Positions 43,858 through 52,568 of a DNA stretch of 64,000 bases are shown here, piece after piece. The notes beneath the pieces were generated by a model. It was given only the letters and a program-made list of their open reading frames with translations. It had not been told where the DNA came from and searched no databases. The position numbers and the translations under genes are program-made. Each line of letters begins with the position of its first letter. Position 1 is the stretch's first letter. The DNA is from G965233625 sp965233625 (GTDB lineage Bacteria; Planctomycetota; Planctomycetia; Pirellulales; Pirellulaceae): positions 744,001-808,000 of the forward strand of contig OZ247499.1 in assembly GCA_965233625.1 (NCBI GenBank), given 5' to 3'.

Positions 43858-44700
43858 ATGCGCGATCTCACCCCCAACTACCGAATGGACCCGTTCTGCG
43901 AGCCCTATTGGAAATGGGAAGTGGCGGGAGATATCCACAAAGGCACAAAAAAAGTCAAAAACTTTCACGACCCGGTGATACGCGCCGCCGTGGACTATCT
44001 GAATTCAAGCGACCAGCACCGCCATCCAGCGATCGACGCGGCGCGGAGAATCTTTGAGCAGAGTGGGCTCGCCCGTTCAGAAATCGAAGCCCGAATTCTC
44101 TCAGGTCAGACCGACAAGCAGATCGCAATTTGCATAAACACGATAGAGCAGGTCGTTGCGACCTATCACGACCTGTTCTTCGATGTCCGGCCACATCTCA
44201 GAACCGATTGGGTTCGTCGCAAGACCGTTGGCAACGGCGTGTACGCTGGTTTCAAGAATGACGAGGTGGGGCAGCTCTGGGCTTTTTTCGCGCTGAGTGG
44301 TGGTGCACGGATCGTCAATGAACTAATCGACGCGTACAGGCGAAGTGGAGGCGACGAACGTCAGCCAACCTTGAGCACCTATTTCAGGGGCGATCCCATT
44401 CTGAATGTTGGTCTACTTGCGAACATCGCTATCCAGGTGATTCCATCCGACGAAGCTGGTGATGCATGGTGTTTGCACTTCGACACCCGGCAGCGCGAAG
44501 TTCAGAACATTCCAGACGCTGGAAGCCGCCGGAAAGCGGTCACACAACTGCAGGCGGAAGTTATCAGGGTTGCTCGCAATGCGTTATCAAGCCAGGGTCT
44601 CACCGAAAGGCCCGCTCCGCCTACAAATGCTGATTCAGACAAGAGTCTCCAGCAGTACGCCGCAGAGTCGGTACGCTGCATTTTAGATGCTCAGCAGTAA
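43858..44700 (+). CDS. Hypothetical protein, 280 residues
   Basis: A strong ribosome site (CACGGAGGAACCAG) precedes ATG 43858. The product begins MRDLTPNYRMDPFCEPYW and contains ARSEIEARILSGQTDKQIAI, an HTH-like turn, followed by TIEQVVATYHDLFFDVRPHLR, a pattern typical of proteins with sigma-70-like or LuxR-like DNA contacts though no family is certain. The end (SSQGLTERPAPP) is disordered. Next genes follow at once (44771, 45081) in the same direction and with small gaps, giving an operon that ends with the PolB gene at 45741. Confidence 0.62.
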   Translation: MRDLTPNYRMDPFCEPYWKWEVAGDIHKGTKKVKNFHDPVIRAAVDYLNSSDQHRHPAIDAARRIFEQSGLARSEIEARILSGQTDKQIAICINTIEQVVATYHDLFFDVRPHLRTDWVRRKTVGNGVYAGFKNDEVGQLWAFFALSGGARIVNELIDAYRRSGGDERQPTLSTYFRGDPILNVGLLANIAIQVIPSDEAGDAWCLHFDTRQREVQNIPDAGSRRKAVTQLQAEVIRVARNALSSQGLTERPAPPTNADSDKSLQQYAAESVRCILDAQQ

Positions 44701-44770
44701 TTTACAGACCGTTCAAGTTATAAACATTGCCCGGCATTGCTGGGAAAGAAATGAAACGTCGTGCAAATCC

Positions 44771-45079
44771 ATGAGCTGGGACCGAAAAACGGCGGGCGGA
44801 CGGAAGTATTACTACCGCTGTCGCCGGGAAAATGGAAAGTCAATCAAAGAATACTGCGGGTTTGGCGAGGCGGCTGAACGCGCCGCCCGCGAGGACGAGA
44901 AAGCCAGGTCGCAGCGCATGCTGAATCAGCAGCGTTGGGAGTGCTGGTGGAACCGGGTAGAAGCTGCCCGGCTTCCCGTCGACGACCTTTGTAATCAGAC
45001 GGCCTTGCTGATGAAGGCAGTGTACCTACAAGCTGGATACTACCTTCGCAGAAGTGAGTGGCGGAAACGGAGTAATTGA
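44771..45079 (+). CDS. Hypothetical protein, 102 residues
   Basis: ATG 44771 opens MSWDRKTAGGRKYYYRCRRENGK, then SIKEYCGFGEAAERAAREDEK. The sequence KYYYR-x-R plus GEAAERAA is a recurring opening of small proteins in planctomycete mobile regions. It looks like a compact beta-rich N-terminus with a helical tail. Its stop is two bases before the next gene's ATG. The function is unknown; the basic aromatic start may bind nucleic acid. Confidence 0.66.
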   Translation: MSWDRKTAGGRKYYYRCRRENGKSIKEYCGFGEAAERAAREDEKARSQRMLNQQRWECWWNRVEAARLPVDDLCNQTALLMKAVYLQAGYYLRRSEWRKRSN

Positions 45080-45080
45080 A

Positions 45081-45602
45081 ATGCCAACAAGCAATAAACA
45101 TGTGAGGCCATCTGAAGCTGCGCAACGCAAGTTAACTGCGATCATCAAGAAGGCCAATGCTGGCGACGCCGACGCCCTGGCGGCGCTACGTGACTGGCTC
45201 AATGCGAACCCGCAAGTCTGGGGTCAACTGGGGGACCTGAACCGCGTCGCAGAGGCCGCCTGGATCAAGCTAATCTCCAACGGCGACACCTTGACCGCCG
45301 AGAGCCTGCGCCGGCAACTAGACCAGGTGAAAGAGGACCTGAATGGTGAAGAGCCTTCCGCAGTGGAAAAGATGCTGGGCGACGCGGTTACGGCTACGTG
45401 GCTGGAAACAAAGTACCTCGAAGCGAGCATGGCGGATGGTACGGGCGGGTCTAAGACGCAGGCTGGCATGTTTCTTAAGCGGCTAGAAAGCGCTCAGAAG
45501 AGGCACCTGGCAGCGATTAGATCGCTAGTGCAGACCCGGAAGCTGCTTCCGTCGTCAAGATCAGTGCCGGAACTGCGGGTGTTTCGGAGTGAAACAGGGT
45601 AG
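45081..45602 (+). CDS. Hypothetical protein, 173 residues
   Basis: ATG 45081 follows GGAG by eight bases and the previous stop by one base. The product MPTSNKHVRPSEAAQRKLTAIIKK is fully helical and includes AGDADALAALRDWLNANPQVWGQ and SAVEKMLGDAVTATWLETKYLEA (both shown only as landmarks). This pattern is a common planctomycete hypothetical protein found next to the short protein above. Its layout resembles phage small-terminase-like helical proteins, but no functional motif supports this. Confidence 0.66.
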   Translation: MPTSNKHVRPSEAAQRKLTAIIKKANAGDADALAALRDWLNANPQVWGQLGDLNRVAEAAWIKLISNGDTLTAESLRRQLDQVKEDLNGEEPSAVEKMLGDAVTATWLETKYLEASMADGTGGSKTQAGMFLKRLESAQKRHLAAIRSLVQTRKLLPSSRSVPELRVFRSETG

Positions 45603-45684
45603 CGAGTATAAGCATCCAGATGAGGTTAGTATCTGTCAACTTTACTTCCAAGGGCGAAATTTAAGATCGACCTTGGGCAAAAAA

Positions 45685-45726
45685 ACGTCGGCGTTCTCCG
45701 ATTGGACCCGGTTGGAACGCCGACGT
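45685..45726 (-). terminator. Perfect 12-bp inverted repeat before the PolB gene
   Basis: ACGTCGGCGTTC (45685-45696) and its exact complement GAACGCCGACGT (45715-45726) flank an 18-base spacer. Read on the minus strand it is followed by seven T (45679-45685 region), so it could terminate antisense transcription or act as an operator; it lies 14 bases before the PolB ATG. Confidence 0.5.
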
Positions 45727-45740
45727 GAAAGGAAATTGTT

Positions 45741-48728
45741 ATGCACCAGACTACCGGTGTCGCTGCGTCGTCGCAACGGCAAATAACTAAACCTTCGTAT
45801 TTTGATCCACCTGAGTGGAGTTGGGCGGGACTGATGCTTGACAGGCTATCGCAATCACCAGTTACCATCGCCATAGATACGGAGTTCGAGGGTGGCCATA
45901 CATTACTTTTGCAGACCGCTGCTCGTATCGGAAATGATGTAATTGTTCAACTCTACCGCTCCCGGGAGATTCCAGAACCGGCCAGTTTTGATCCAGACAA
46001 ATACCTGGAAATCAACCATCGAACTCGTATGAACAATCTGATTCTCCGGCCGATTAAATCAATAAAGGCAGACTTATCACCCCGGGACATTCTACTAGAC
46101 TTGTTCAGTCTTTCAGGCTTACCAGGTATGGATCGCGGTAAGGGTGGGTTCCTCATTTCCGGAGGCGACGACAGCTCGCACTGCCAGGAATGGGAGCCTT
46201 CCAACGGGGAATGGGATGAAAAATCGGGTGTCTGGCGCGTGCCAGAGATTCAGATCAACCTTGTCGGCCACTTTCTTACAGCCGATCTGGGACGCGCTTT
46301 TGGACGGAGTTTCTACAAATCGTTATTTGATCCTGTAAGCACTAATATGCCCCCACTCACGCTTACCGGTAAGAAGATCATTCAGATTGCCGATACGAGA
46401 TCCTCCTTCATTCGCCCTGATGTTGAATACATAAAGGACTTCGACGGATGCGTGTTTCGCGTACGTATCGAGACTAGTGACTTGATGCTGCCGTTCGGCC
46501 CGGCCAGTCTGGATCGTCACTGCCAGACCTTTCTCGGAGTTAACAAATCGGATGTGCTAACAAGAGAAGAGAAAAAACGGATGAGTTCCACGTTTGAGCA
46601 GCGAACGCCGGATGCGTACGGATACGCTGTTACTGATGCACTAAATACCCTGCTCGTCTACGAGCAAATGCAGGAAGAGCATGCGACGATCTATAAGTCG
46701 TTCAAGGTCACCGATGACATGCCCGAGTTCCGGGGAACGATGGGACGCAGGGTTTCCGATTTCATGCAAGCGATGATTCGTCAGCATTTCGAGCCTTCAC
46801 AACATTTAGGAACCGGTCGGAGACTTCGACGCCTGATGCAGCAGGGGAGTGTTCACCTCTTCGAGGAACATCCGCGCACCAGTCGGTTCGGGACGCAAAC
46901 GGGAGGCGCGCACGGAGGCTTATTACTCAGCCGCTCGCCGACAAAATTCTGGCACGAGAGTGAAGGACAGCTCCGGGATGTGGACATGTCCGGATGTTAC
47001 AACCGGATCATTGGCGATATCAATATCTATGTGGGACGACCGGTTGTATGGGAGCCTGGCGACCACGGCTTGTCGCTGGTAGACGCCGTTGAGTGGGTCC
47101 GCAAGCACGCCCCGGATGACGCTTGGATGATGCGAGTGACCGGCGATATCCCTTCGGACTGCAATACTCTCATACCTTCGACCTTGGATGCACGAACAAA
47201 TGAGAATATCCGGCGACGAGGACCGCTCAGAGGTTGTGACACCGTCCAGGGTAGCAAGTTGTTCAGCGCACGAGTGGAATCCGGTGTCGTTACATCGTCA
47301 ACCTGGACCGCTATCAATGCACTTCCTGCACCTCTCCGCAACGAATACAGCTCCCTAACGGTCGACACCTTGCTGTTTTATCCACGGAAACTGGTTGCAT
47401 CCGATGGCGCTGCGTACGACGCTCTCATTGAGCGTTTCCGGCGCGACAGTTGCGGGTGGAGGAGCGATCTTGATCTAGACAGACTCGTTCGCACCGATGT
47501 CGAGCAACTCGACGAGGTGCATGCGAGCGTAAAGTTCCCGGCCAAGGAGTATGCCGCGCGATTTCTCGAAGAGAGGCAGCGGGCCAAGGAGCAATATGGC
47601 AAGGGATCGGGGCGCGAAATTACGTGGAAGTTGATGGCGAACACGATGTACGGAGTATTCGCGTCCAAGCACCTTCCAACGCAGAATTTCGTGGCGGCAA
47701 ACATCGTCACGTCAACGGCCCGAACAAATGCCTGGCTGCTATTGACGGCGCTGAATGCAATCCAGGTCATCACAGATGGAGTAAGCTTCCGAAAAGACCA
47801 GATACCGGCATGCACGTTCTCCGAGTGCCTTAAACTGCAGCCCGACTTCTCGCTTCGACGCGCTGAGGAGGGTGGACCGATCCCCTTTCTGAACCCTGGT
47901 GATGTTCCCAGTGACGACAAGCAGTTCACCAACTGGTTCAGAAAACATGTCAAGTGGTTCTTCGAGTCTGAAGACCCCGCCTTTCAGCGATTGATTGCGT
48001 TGCCTGTTATGGAACACAAACGCGATCCGATGGGCTCAGAAACCTTCGACGCGCTGGCCTGCGACGGTAGTGGAAATTATATCAAATGTTGTAAAAGCGA
48101 GGACGGTTTCTCTGCTGTTGAATCCGCCCTTAGAGGTTACGGGGGTGATGCTAAAAGGACGGTAGAGTCCTGGATCATGAGCACCTACCCGACCGGTCAG
48201 CTTCAGGACCTTTGCCCGTTGGTTGAAGATGAAGTCCTGTTGAAACTAAATCCGGCAAAGCAAGCCGCCCGTAGGGCGTTAAAAAGCGGTTTGAAAGAAG
48301 TCGTACTACCGCTGGGATACCCGTATCGCAGGATTCTCGCATACAAATCACTCAAGCCGTCCGCGTTCGTGTTCCGCACTCCAAAGCAATATAAAACCAT
48401 CACCCGTCAACTAGAGCGCTTCCAGCAGAAGAACGTCTGCGGTCTAGAGATTCTCTGCTTGCGACGTCGCTACGGTGGAAATGTGCGTACGTTATCGCAG
48501 CTTGCAGAAGAAATCTACCAGGCGATTCGTTCCAATACCCGGGACCTGACGAAGGCGTTCAATCTACAACGCCAGACGGAAAAAATGCAAAAGCGGGTCG
48601 CGGCGCGAGATGCAAGAAAGAAAGAAATCGAAGATGATCTAAGGTCTAGGATCGACGTCCGGCGATGCTCACCAGCGGCTCAGACGACCGGCATTACCGT
48701 TACGAAAAATACGAAACTGCTCCAATAG
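45741..48728 (+). CDS. Highly diverged family-B DNA polymerase with 3'-5' exonuclease
   Basis: The 995-residue product carries the three exonuclease motifs: IAIDTEFEG (Asp46/Glu48), HFLTADLGR, and YGYAVTDALNTLLVY (Y-x3-D). Polymerase motif A is DVDMSGCYNRIIGDI (Asp415), with VGRPVVWEP after it as in protein-primed polymerases. Motif B is KLMANTMYGVFAS (Lys630 to Gly638). Motif C, normally YxDTDS, reads VITDGVS: the second Asp (Asp679) stays, the first is Ile. Order and spacing match phi29-like family B. It is the third gene past a tight operon and is part of an integrative island, recalling primer-independent PolB of pipolins, though the KTRG-type hallmark is not seen. Activity is uncertain. 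Confidence 0.72.
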   Translation: MHQTTGVAASSQRQITKPSYFDPPEWSWAGLMLDRLSQSPVTIAIDTEFEGGHTLLLQTAARIGNDVIVQLYRSREIPEPASFDPDKYLEINHRTRMNNLILRPIKSIKADLSPRDILLDLFSLSGLPGMDRGKGGFLISGGDDSSHCQEWEPSNGEWDEKSGVWRVPEIQINLVGHFLTADLGRAFGRSFYKSLFDPVSTNMPPLTLTGKKIIQIADTRSSFIRPDVEYIKDFDGCVFRVRIETSDLMLPFGPASLDRHCQTFLGVNKSDVLTREEKKRMSSTFEQRTPDAYGYAVTDALNTLLVYEQMQEEHATIYKSFKVTDDMPEFRGTMGRRVSDFMQAMIRQHFEPSQHLGTGRRLRRLMQQGSVHLFEEHPRTSRFGTQTGGAHGGLLLSRSPTKFWHESEGQLRDVDMSGCYNRIIGDINIYVGRPVVWEPGDHGLSLVDAVEWVRKHAPDDAWMMRVTGDIPSDCNTLIPSTLDARTNENIRRRGPLRGCDTVQGSKLFSARVESGVVTSSTWTAINALPAPLRNEYSSLTVDTLLFYPRKLVASDGAAYDALIERFRRDSCGWRSDLDLDRLVRTDVEQLDEVHASVKFPAKEYAARFLEERQRAKEQYGKGSGREITWKLMANTMYGVFASKHLPTQNFVAANIVTSTARTNAWLLLTALNAIQVITDGVSFRKDQIPACTFSECLKLQPDFSLRRAEEGGPIPFLNPGDVPSDDKQFTNWFRKHVKWFFESEDPAFQRLIALPVMEHKRDPMGSETFDALACDGSGNYIKCCKSEDGFSAVESALRGYGGDAKRTVESWIMSTYPTGQLQDLCPLVEDEVLLKLNPAKQAARRALKSGLKEVVLPLGYPYRRILAYKSLKPSAFVFRTPKQYKTITRQLERFQQKNVCGLEILCLRRRYGGNVRTLSQLAEEIYQAIRSNTRDLTKAFNLQRQTEKMQKRVAARDARKKEIEDDLRSRIDVRRCSPAAQTTGITVTKNTKLLQ

Positions 48729-48740
48729 CGGTCTACCTGA

Positions 48741-48790
48741 ATTTGACGGAAAACTCTGTACCCCCGTAATACCCGGTTTTTCCGTCAAAT
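48741..48790. repeat. Inverted repeat element, copy 1
   Basis: ATTTGACGGAAAA (48741-48753) pairs perfectly with TTTTCCGTCAAAT (48778-48790) around a 24-base loop. It starts 12 bases beyond the PolB stop. A second copy with the same 12-base arms lies at 62519-62567. Lacking a T tail it is not a standard terminator; a protein-binding or recombination site is possible. Confidence 0.6.
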
Positions 48791-48952
48791 CGACAGCACC
48801 CGGGAGTTATCAGGTACACAGTCTTAGTCATTTATATGGCTAACCCGGCGGGCAAGGGACAGCAGTTGCGACAGGACGAATCGACTATTTTAGGACGCAC
48901 ATGTGGTTCATTGATCGTTACTCTTACACTTTGAGATGCACGGACGACACTA

Positions 48953-49889
48953 GGCCCTGTCAGAAAACGCGGATTTGACAGGTTCTGTCTGATTCCTCAA
49001 GGTGGAGGGAGTTACACGCTCTCTTATGGAAGGAATCGCCATGGCGCGTCACCGGCTTACGGATGAAAAGTGGGATTTGATTGCGGACGTGTTTGACCCG
49101 CCTGCGGAAACGGGCCGGCCGCAGGTCTCGCGGCGGATGGTGGTCGACGGCATTCTGTGGATCCTCCGCACCGGCTCTCCGTGGCGCGATCTGCCCGGCG
49201 AGTTCGGAAAATGGGGCACGGTGTATGACCTCTTCACCACCTGGAACCGCGACGGAACGCTCGACGAAATCCTTCGCCGGTTGCAGGCGGCGCACGTCGA
49301 TGTCGGCGAGATCGATGAGGAACTGTGGTGCGCCGACGGCACGGTCGTACGCGCGGCGCGATGCGCCGCGGGCGCTAAAAAAGGGGCCGGACCGGGAAGC
49401 TAGCAACGAGGCGTTGGGCCGCTCTCGCGGGGGTTTCAGCACGAAAATCCATCTCCTCTGCGACGCGCGCGGCAATCCGCTCTTCGCATGTCTTTCGCCA
49501 GGGCAGGACCACGAATCGCAGTACCTGACCGACCTGCTCGAAGGCTGCGACATCCGCGACGAGGAAGAAGAACGGATCGTGTGGCCCGTCACGCTCGCCG
49601 GCGACAAAGGATACCGGGCTGACTGGATCGACACATACCTGCTGGACAACGGCATCCGCCCTGTGATCCCCAGCAAAGCCAACGAAGACCGGGACGCCCG
49701 GCCGGTGGACTTCGACCGCGAGGCGTACTGTCGCCGGAATATCGTGGAGCGGCTGATCGGCTGGCTCAAAGAAAGCCGCCGCGTCCTAACCCGCTTCGAG
49801 AAACGAGCCGAGCACTTCCTAGGCATGATCAAATGGGCGTTCATCCTGCGATACCTGAGAACCATGTGCTAAGAGTTTTCTGACAGGGC
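48953..49889 (+). mobile_element. Intact IS5-family (IS427-group) insertion sequence
   Basis: Terminal inverted repeats GGCCCTGTCAGAAAA (48953-48967) and TTTTCTGACAGGGCC (49875-49889) are perfect over 15 bases, and TA occurs on both sides (48951-48952 and 49890-49891) as target duplication. The 937 bp element contains one frameshifted transposase gene. It lies between the PolB region and the clamp-AAA block, showing late acquisition. Confidence 0.9.
49041..49872 (+). CDS. IS427-group transposase, two frames
   Basis: ORF A runs from ATG 49041 (MARHRLTDEKWDLIADVFDPP) to TAG 49403 and contains GILWILRTGSPWRDLPGEFGKWGTV, the IS427 OrfA hallmark. ORF B, in the +1 frame, carries STKIHLLCDARGNPL, LAGDKGYRAD and RRNIVERLIGWLKESRRV, the second and third parts of the DDE site, the first being DADGTVVRA-type GAP in ORF A. 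Between them is A6G4 (49377-49386), a slippery run, so the full enzyme comes from frameshift or transcript slippage. It is typical and likely active. Confidence 0.88.
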
Positions 49890-49891
49890 CT

Positions 49892-50288
49892 AAAATTCGG
49901 TCAACTCGCAGAGTGGAATTTTGAGGTTCATAGCCCGAGCGGAAACACTCCCGTAGAATAACTGTTGTTGATGTAGATGGTAAACATTCCGTTTAGCATC
50001 ACAGGATCGAAACCAGACTGGAGACTATCGTACGACCGGATAACAACCGGTCAGAAACATATCAAACGCGCGTAAGCGCCAATCTGCTTCACCCGAAAAT
50101 CCGCCAAACGAGCCTCCCGGCTCACGAATCAGCAGATGCAGCTTGGCCGCGTTCCCGCAAGGGGACGCTGGCCAGCTGTTCTGCTGCGCCTCTTGGCGGA
50201 GGCTTCGGGTGAGCGGTTCGGTCCAGCGTCCTTTTTTCTGCGCTGGCTGGTCCGTTCTATGGAGCGTACTCTAGACCAGAAAGTAGCT
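49892..50288. other. Intergenic 397 bp
   Basis: Between the IS5 element and the GYF gene I see no supported ORF. The upstream extension of the GYF frame (to 50136) lacks a ribosome site. No hairpin with a T tail or shared palindrome was noted. Confidence 0.4.
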
Positions 50289-51587
50289 ATGAGTGGGAAT
50301 AGGAAGTGGTGGGTTTCAGTGGAAGGTAAGACAGACGGTCCACTTACCGAATCCGAAATCCGACAGTGGATTGCAGACGGTAAGCTGATTGCGGATGCTT
50401 ACGCTTGTGCCCTCCATTCGCAGGAATGGAATCGCCTACCGGAGATGGAACCGTTCCAGGATTTGCTGGAACTGGCATCTGAAAGCGAAAGCACGTCTCC
50501 TCCCCCACCGCCGGACAGTGAGACAGCGTCAGCCTCAGCTCGTGGCAGCAACAGTGAGATGCCATCAAGCCCATCGCAGGCCACCGCTCTCCAGACAGAG
50601 TCCATAACGAGCGATGCCGGACGTGACGCGACGAACCCGCAGGCTCCCGGGAAGGTGGCATCATGGAATCCACTAGCGATCCTACTGCTTGGTATCCTGT
50701 TCTGGCCTGTCTGGTCAGGGGTAATGGCTGTACTGAACGCACGCAGACTGGGCATGAATCAGCCGTTGTGGCGTCCGCTGGCAATCGGGGTTGGTGCCAC
50801 TATGCTGGGAATCGTGGTTGGTTGTTCCGGCTTCGAGATGAATCCTTTTGTCGACGAACTGATCTGGACAGGGATTCCTCTCCTAGCGCTGTGGATATTC
50901 GATCTCGGTCCGCAATCGGAGCGACATGAGGAACTGGGGAATCACCAGACCGCACAGTGGATGATTCCGCTCGCTTTAGGTGCGCCCCTTGGACTGCTGA
51001 CTTTTCTTGGCTGGTTGTTGATAATTTTCATGCCACTCGATGGACGGGAAGTAGTCCAGCGGTTCCTCAATTCACCCACACCCAGCGAGGCGCGAGAGTA
51101 TGTGACGACGAACATGTATCCACTCCTCGATGATCTAGCAGAATTGGAACGGCTTGATCCTGAAAATGAAATTGATGATCGGTTTCACTTCGAGATGCTC
51201 GACTCGGATTATCTCGAAGACAGCGACTATCGCTACGTTGTTGGGTACCGCATGCATGTGGAGGCGACTGTGAACGAGCCTCCTACCACGATCGAAGGAG
51301 CCTTTTTGCTGATCTGGACGGACGATCGATGGAAGATCGACGACTGGTTGGTGACAACGATCAACCGCGAAGACGCACCAGGTGGAGCAGTGCCGATGTC
51401 CCTAATAATCAAAAAACTAGTCGAGGAAGAACGCGCGAAGCCGCGCAGCACGCCCAGTAGTTTCAGCTTCACATCGTATTTTAAGCATTTTAGGGTTCCG
51501 CATGTTCGTGTCTTGCTCGTAATCGGTGCAGGATTGCTCGCGATGTTTGGAGCGCTTAGAAAGAAAATTGAGAGGTGGATCGGATAA
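50289..51587 (+). CDS. GYF_2-domain membrane protein
   Basis: From ATG 50289 the 432-residue protein starts MSGNRKWWVSVEGKTDGPLTE, with EIRQWIADGKLIADAYACAL: the GYF_2 domain (WYY-like W-W-V plus GP motif) used by bacteria for Pro-rich peptide binding. A Ser/Pro-rich linker follows, then four hydrophobic segments (about 160-270) and a soluble region (residues 300-400) resembling DUF4864-like secreted domains. It ends with a further TM helix. It is the only + strand gene in the neighbourhood apart from the 57.8 kb one. Function unknown. Confidence 0.72.
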   Translation: MSGNRKWWVSVEGKTDGPLTESEIRQWIADGKLIADAYACALHSQEWNRLPEMEPFQDLLELASESESTSPPPPPDSETASASARGSNSEMPSSPSQATALQTESITSDAGRDATNPQAPGKVASWNPLAILLLGILFWPVWSGVMAVLNARRLGMNQPLWRPLAIGVGATMLGIVVGCSGFEMNPFVDELIWTGIPLLALWIFDLGPQSERHEELGNHQTAQWMIPLALGAPLGLLTFLGWLLIIFMPLDGREVVQRFLNSPTPSEAREYVTTNMYPLLDDLAELERLDPENEIDDRFHFEMLDSDYLEDSDYRYVVGYRMHVEATVNEPPTTIEGAFLLIWTDDRWKIDDWLVTTINREDAPGGAVPMSLIIKKLVEEERAKPRSTPSSFSFTSYFKHFRVPHVRVLLVIGAGLLAMFGALRKKIERWIG

Positions 51588-51803
51588 ACGATGATGAGCG
51601 ATATCCCTCCCCTACCGCCTAATAGCCGGAACCTTCCTATGCCGGATTTGAATGAATACGAGGTCTGATGGCTAAAAAGAAAGGACTGGTCAAGGCATGC
51701 TCTGATCATCAAAGCGGCGTGCCCCTCATCCCTCATGACAGTGCATGACGGACGAAGGGACACGCCTTGGACGCACTCTTTCCAGCAGGCGTCTCACGCC
51801 AGG
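51588..51803 (+). other. Short gap with two overlapping micro-ORFs
   Basis: ATG 51591 opens a 25-residue ORF (MMSDIPPLPPNSRNLPMPD...) ending at TGA 51668; ATG 51668 overlaps that stop and opens a 26-residue ORF (MAKKKGLVKACSDHQ...). The overlap would allow coupled translation after the GYF gene, but neither has a family and chance is likely. Confidence 0.2.
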
Positions 51804-51995
51804 CTAGCGCTTACGCCTGTCGTCACCGCGGCGTGTCAGCCGCATGTCGCCTGCCAGATAACCTGTGGCGAGTAGCAGGGCGAATGTGAATAGGAACGCG
51901 ATCCAGCTCTGCGTAAAGAAGCCGGCAACGGCTGCTGTGAGAGCTGCTCCAAGCACGGTTGCCGCGTTTAACTTATCACGTGCAGTTCCAGGCAT
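51804..51995 (-). CDS. Small two-helix membrane protein
   Basis: ATG 51995 is preceded by AGGAGAAC. The 63-residue product MPGTARDKLNAATVLGAALTAAVAG has two transmembrane helices (ATVLGAALTAAVAGFF and AFLFTFALLLATGYLAG) and a very basic tail (RLTRRGDDRRKR), so it inserts with the C-terminus inside. It ends the minus-strand block that begins at DUF1257. Function unknown. Confidence 0.7.
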   Translation of the reverse strand: MPGTARDKLNAATVLGAALTAAVAGFFTQSWIAFLFTFALLLATGYLAGDMRLTRRGDDRRKR

Positions 51996-52049
51996 ATTGT
52001 TCTCCTGAGTTACGATTCGTTGTACGTGCGTACGGGGCTGAACACGGCG

Positions 52050-52523
52050 TCACTTCGGTGACCCGCTGCCGTTCTCGTGCGGTTTGATGGCGTCGATGAA
52101 CGTGCTGGCGTCGCGGATGGTCAGGTCGTCAGGACGCTGCACGCCGTAGCGGGTGGTAAGTTCGCCGGGGAGGTTGATCTTCTGACGTCTGGCAATCGCA
52201 AAGATGGCGCGGACCTGGCTGGGGGTAGCGGGGCGTTCGTAGCTGGCGTGAGGTTTACTTCCGCCAGCATCGCTGCCGTTTGCATGGCCATTGTCCGGGG
52301 AAACCATGCGGCCGTTCGGTTGCGGGCCGCTGCTGCCAGCCATCAGTTCTTCATCCACAGACTGCCGCGCCATCTGATACAGACGCCGGATGCGTTCTTG
52401 CAGCTCGGATGGTTTGTCGACGAAGCCGGCGTCGATGGCGACTTCAAGGTTGGCAGATGCGCCGCGGCTGCCGTAGTTGGCTTCGCCGATCTTCTTGCAG
52501 ACGCCAATGTTGAGTTTGAGCAT
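52050..52523 (-). CDS. Conserved island protein with helical C-terminus
   Basis: AGGAGAA precedes ATG 52523 (gagCAGGAGAACACTGCACC). The 157-residue product begins MLKLNIGVCKKIGEANYGSRGAS, a beta-rich opening seen in planctomycete and other mobile-element proteins, then a helical RRLYQMARQSVDEEL and a linker. The last 50 residues (ATPSQVRAIFAIARRQKINL, RYGVQRPDDLTIRDASTFID) match the small helical module appended to many phage recombination and single-strand-binding proteins. A role in DNA metabolism is inferred from this and the clamp-like neighbour. Confidence 0.7.
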   Translation of the reverse strand: MLKLNIGVCKKIGEANYGSRGASANLEVAIDAGFVDKPSELQERIRRLYQMARQSVDEELMAGSSGPQPNGRMVSPDNGHANGSDAGGSKPHASYERPATPSQVRAIFAIARRQKINLPGELTTRYGVQRPDDLTIRDASTFIDAIKPHENGSGSPK

Positions 52524-52568
52524 GGTGCAGTGTTCTCCTGCTCAAGAGGTCGTGATGAAAGAAGCAGG

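Noticed and set aside
43043..43978. 311-residue + strand ORF overlapping the 43.1 kb minus gene
   Set aside because: It is antisense to a better-composed gene with a ribosome site, and its sequence is rich in Phe/Gln/Ser/His as expected for a shadow of a Lys/Glu-rich gene.
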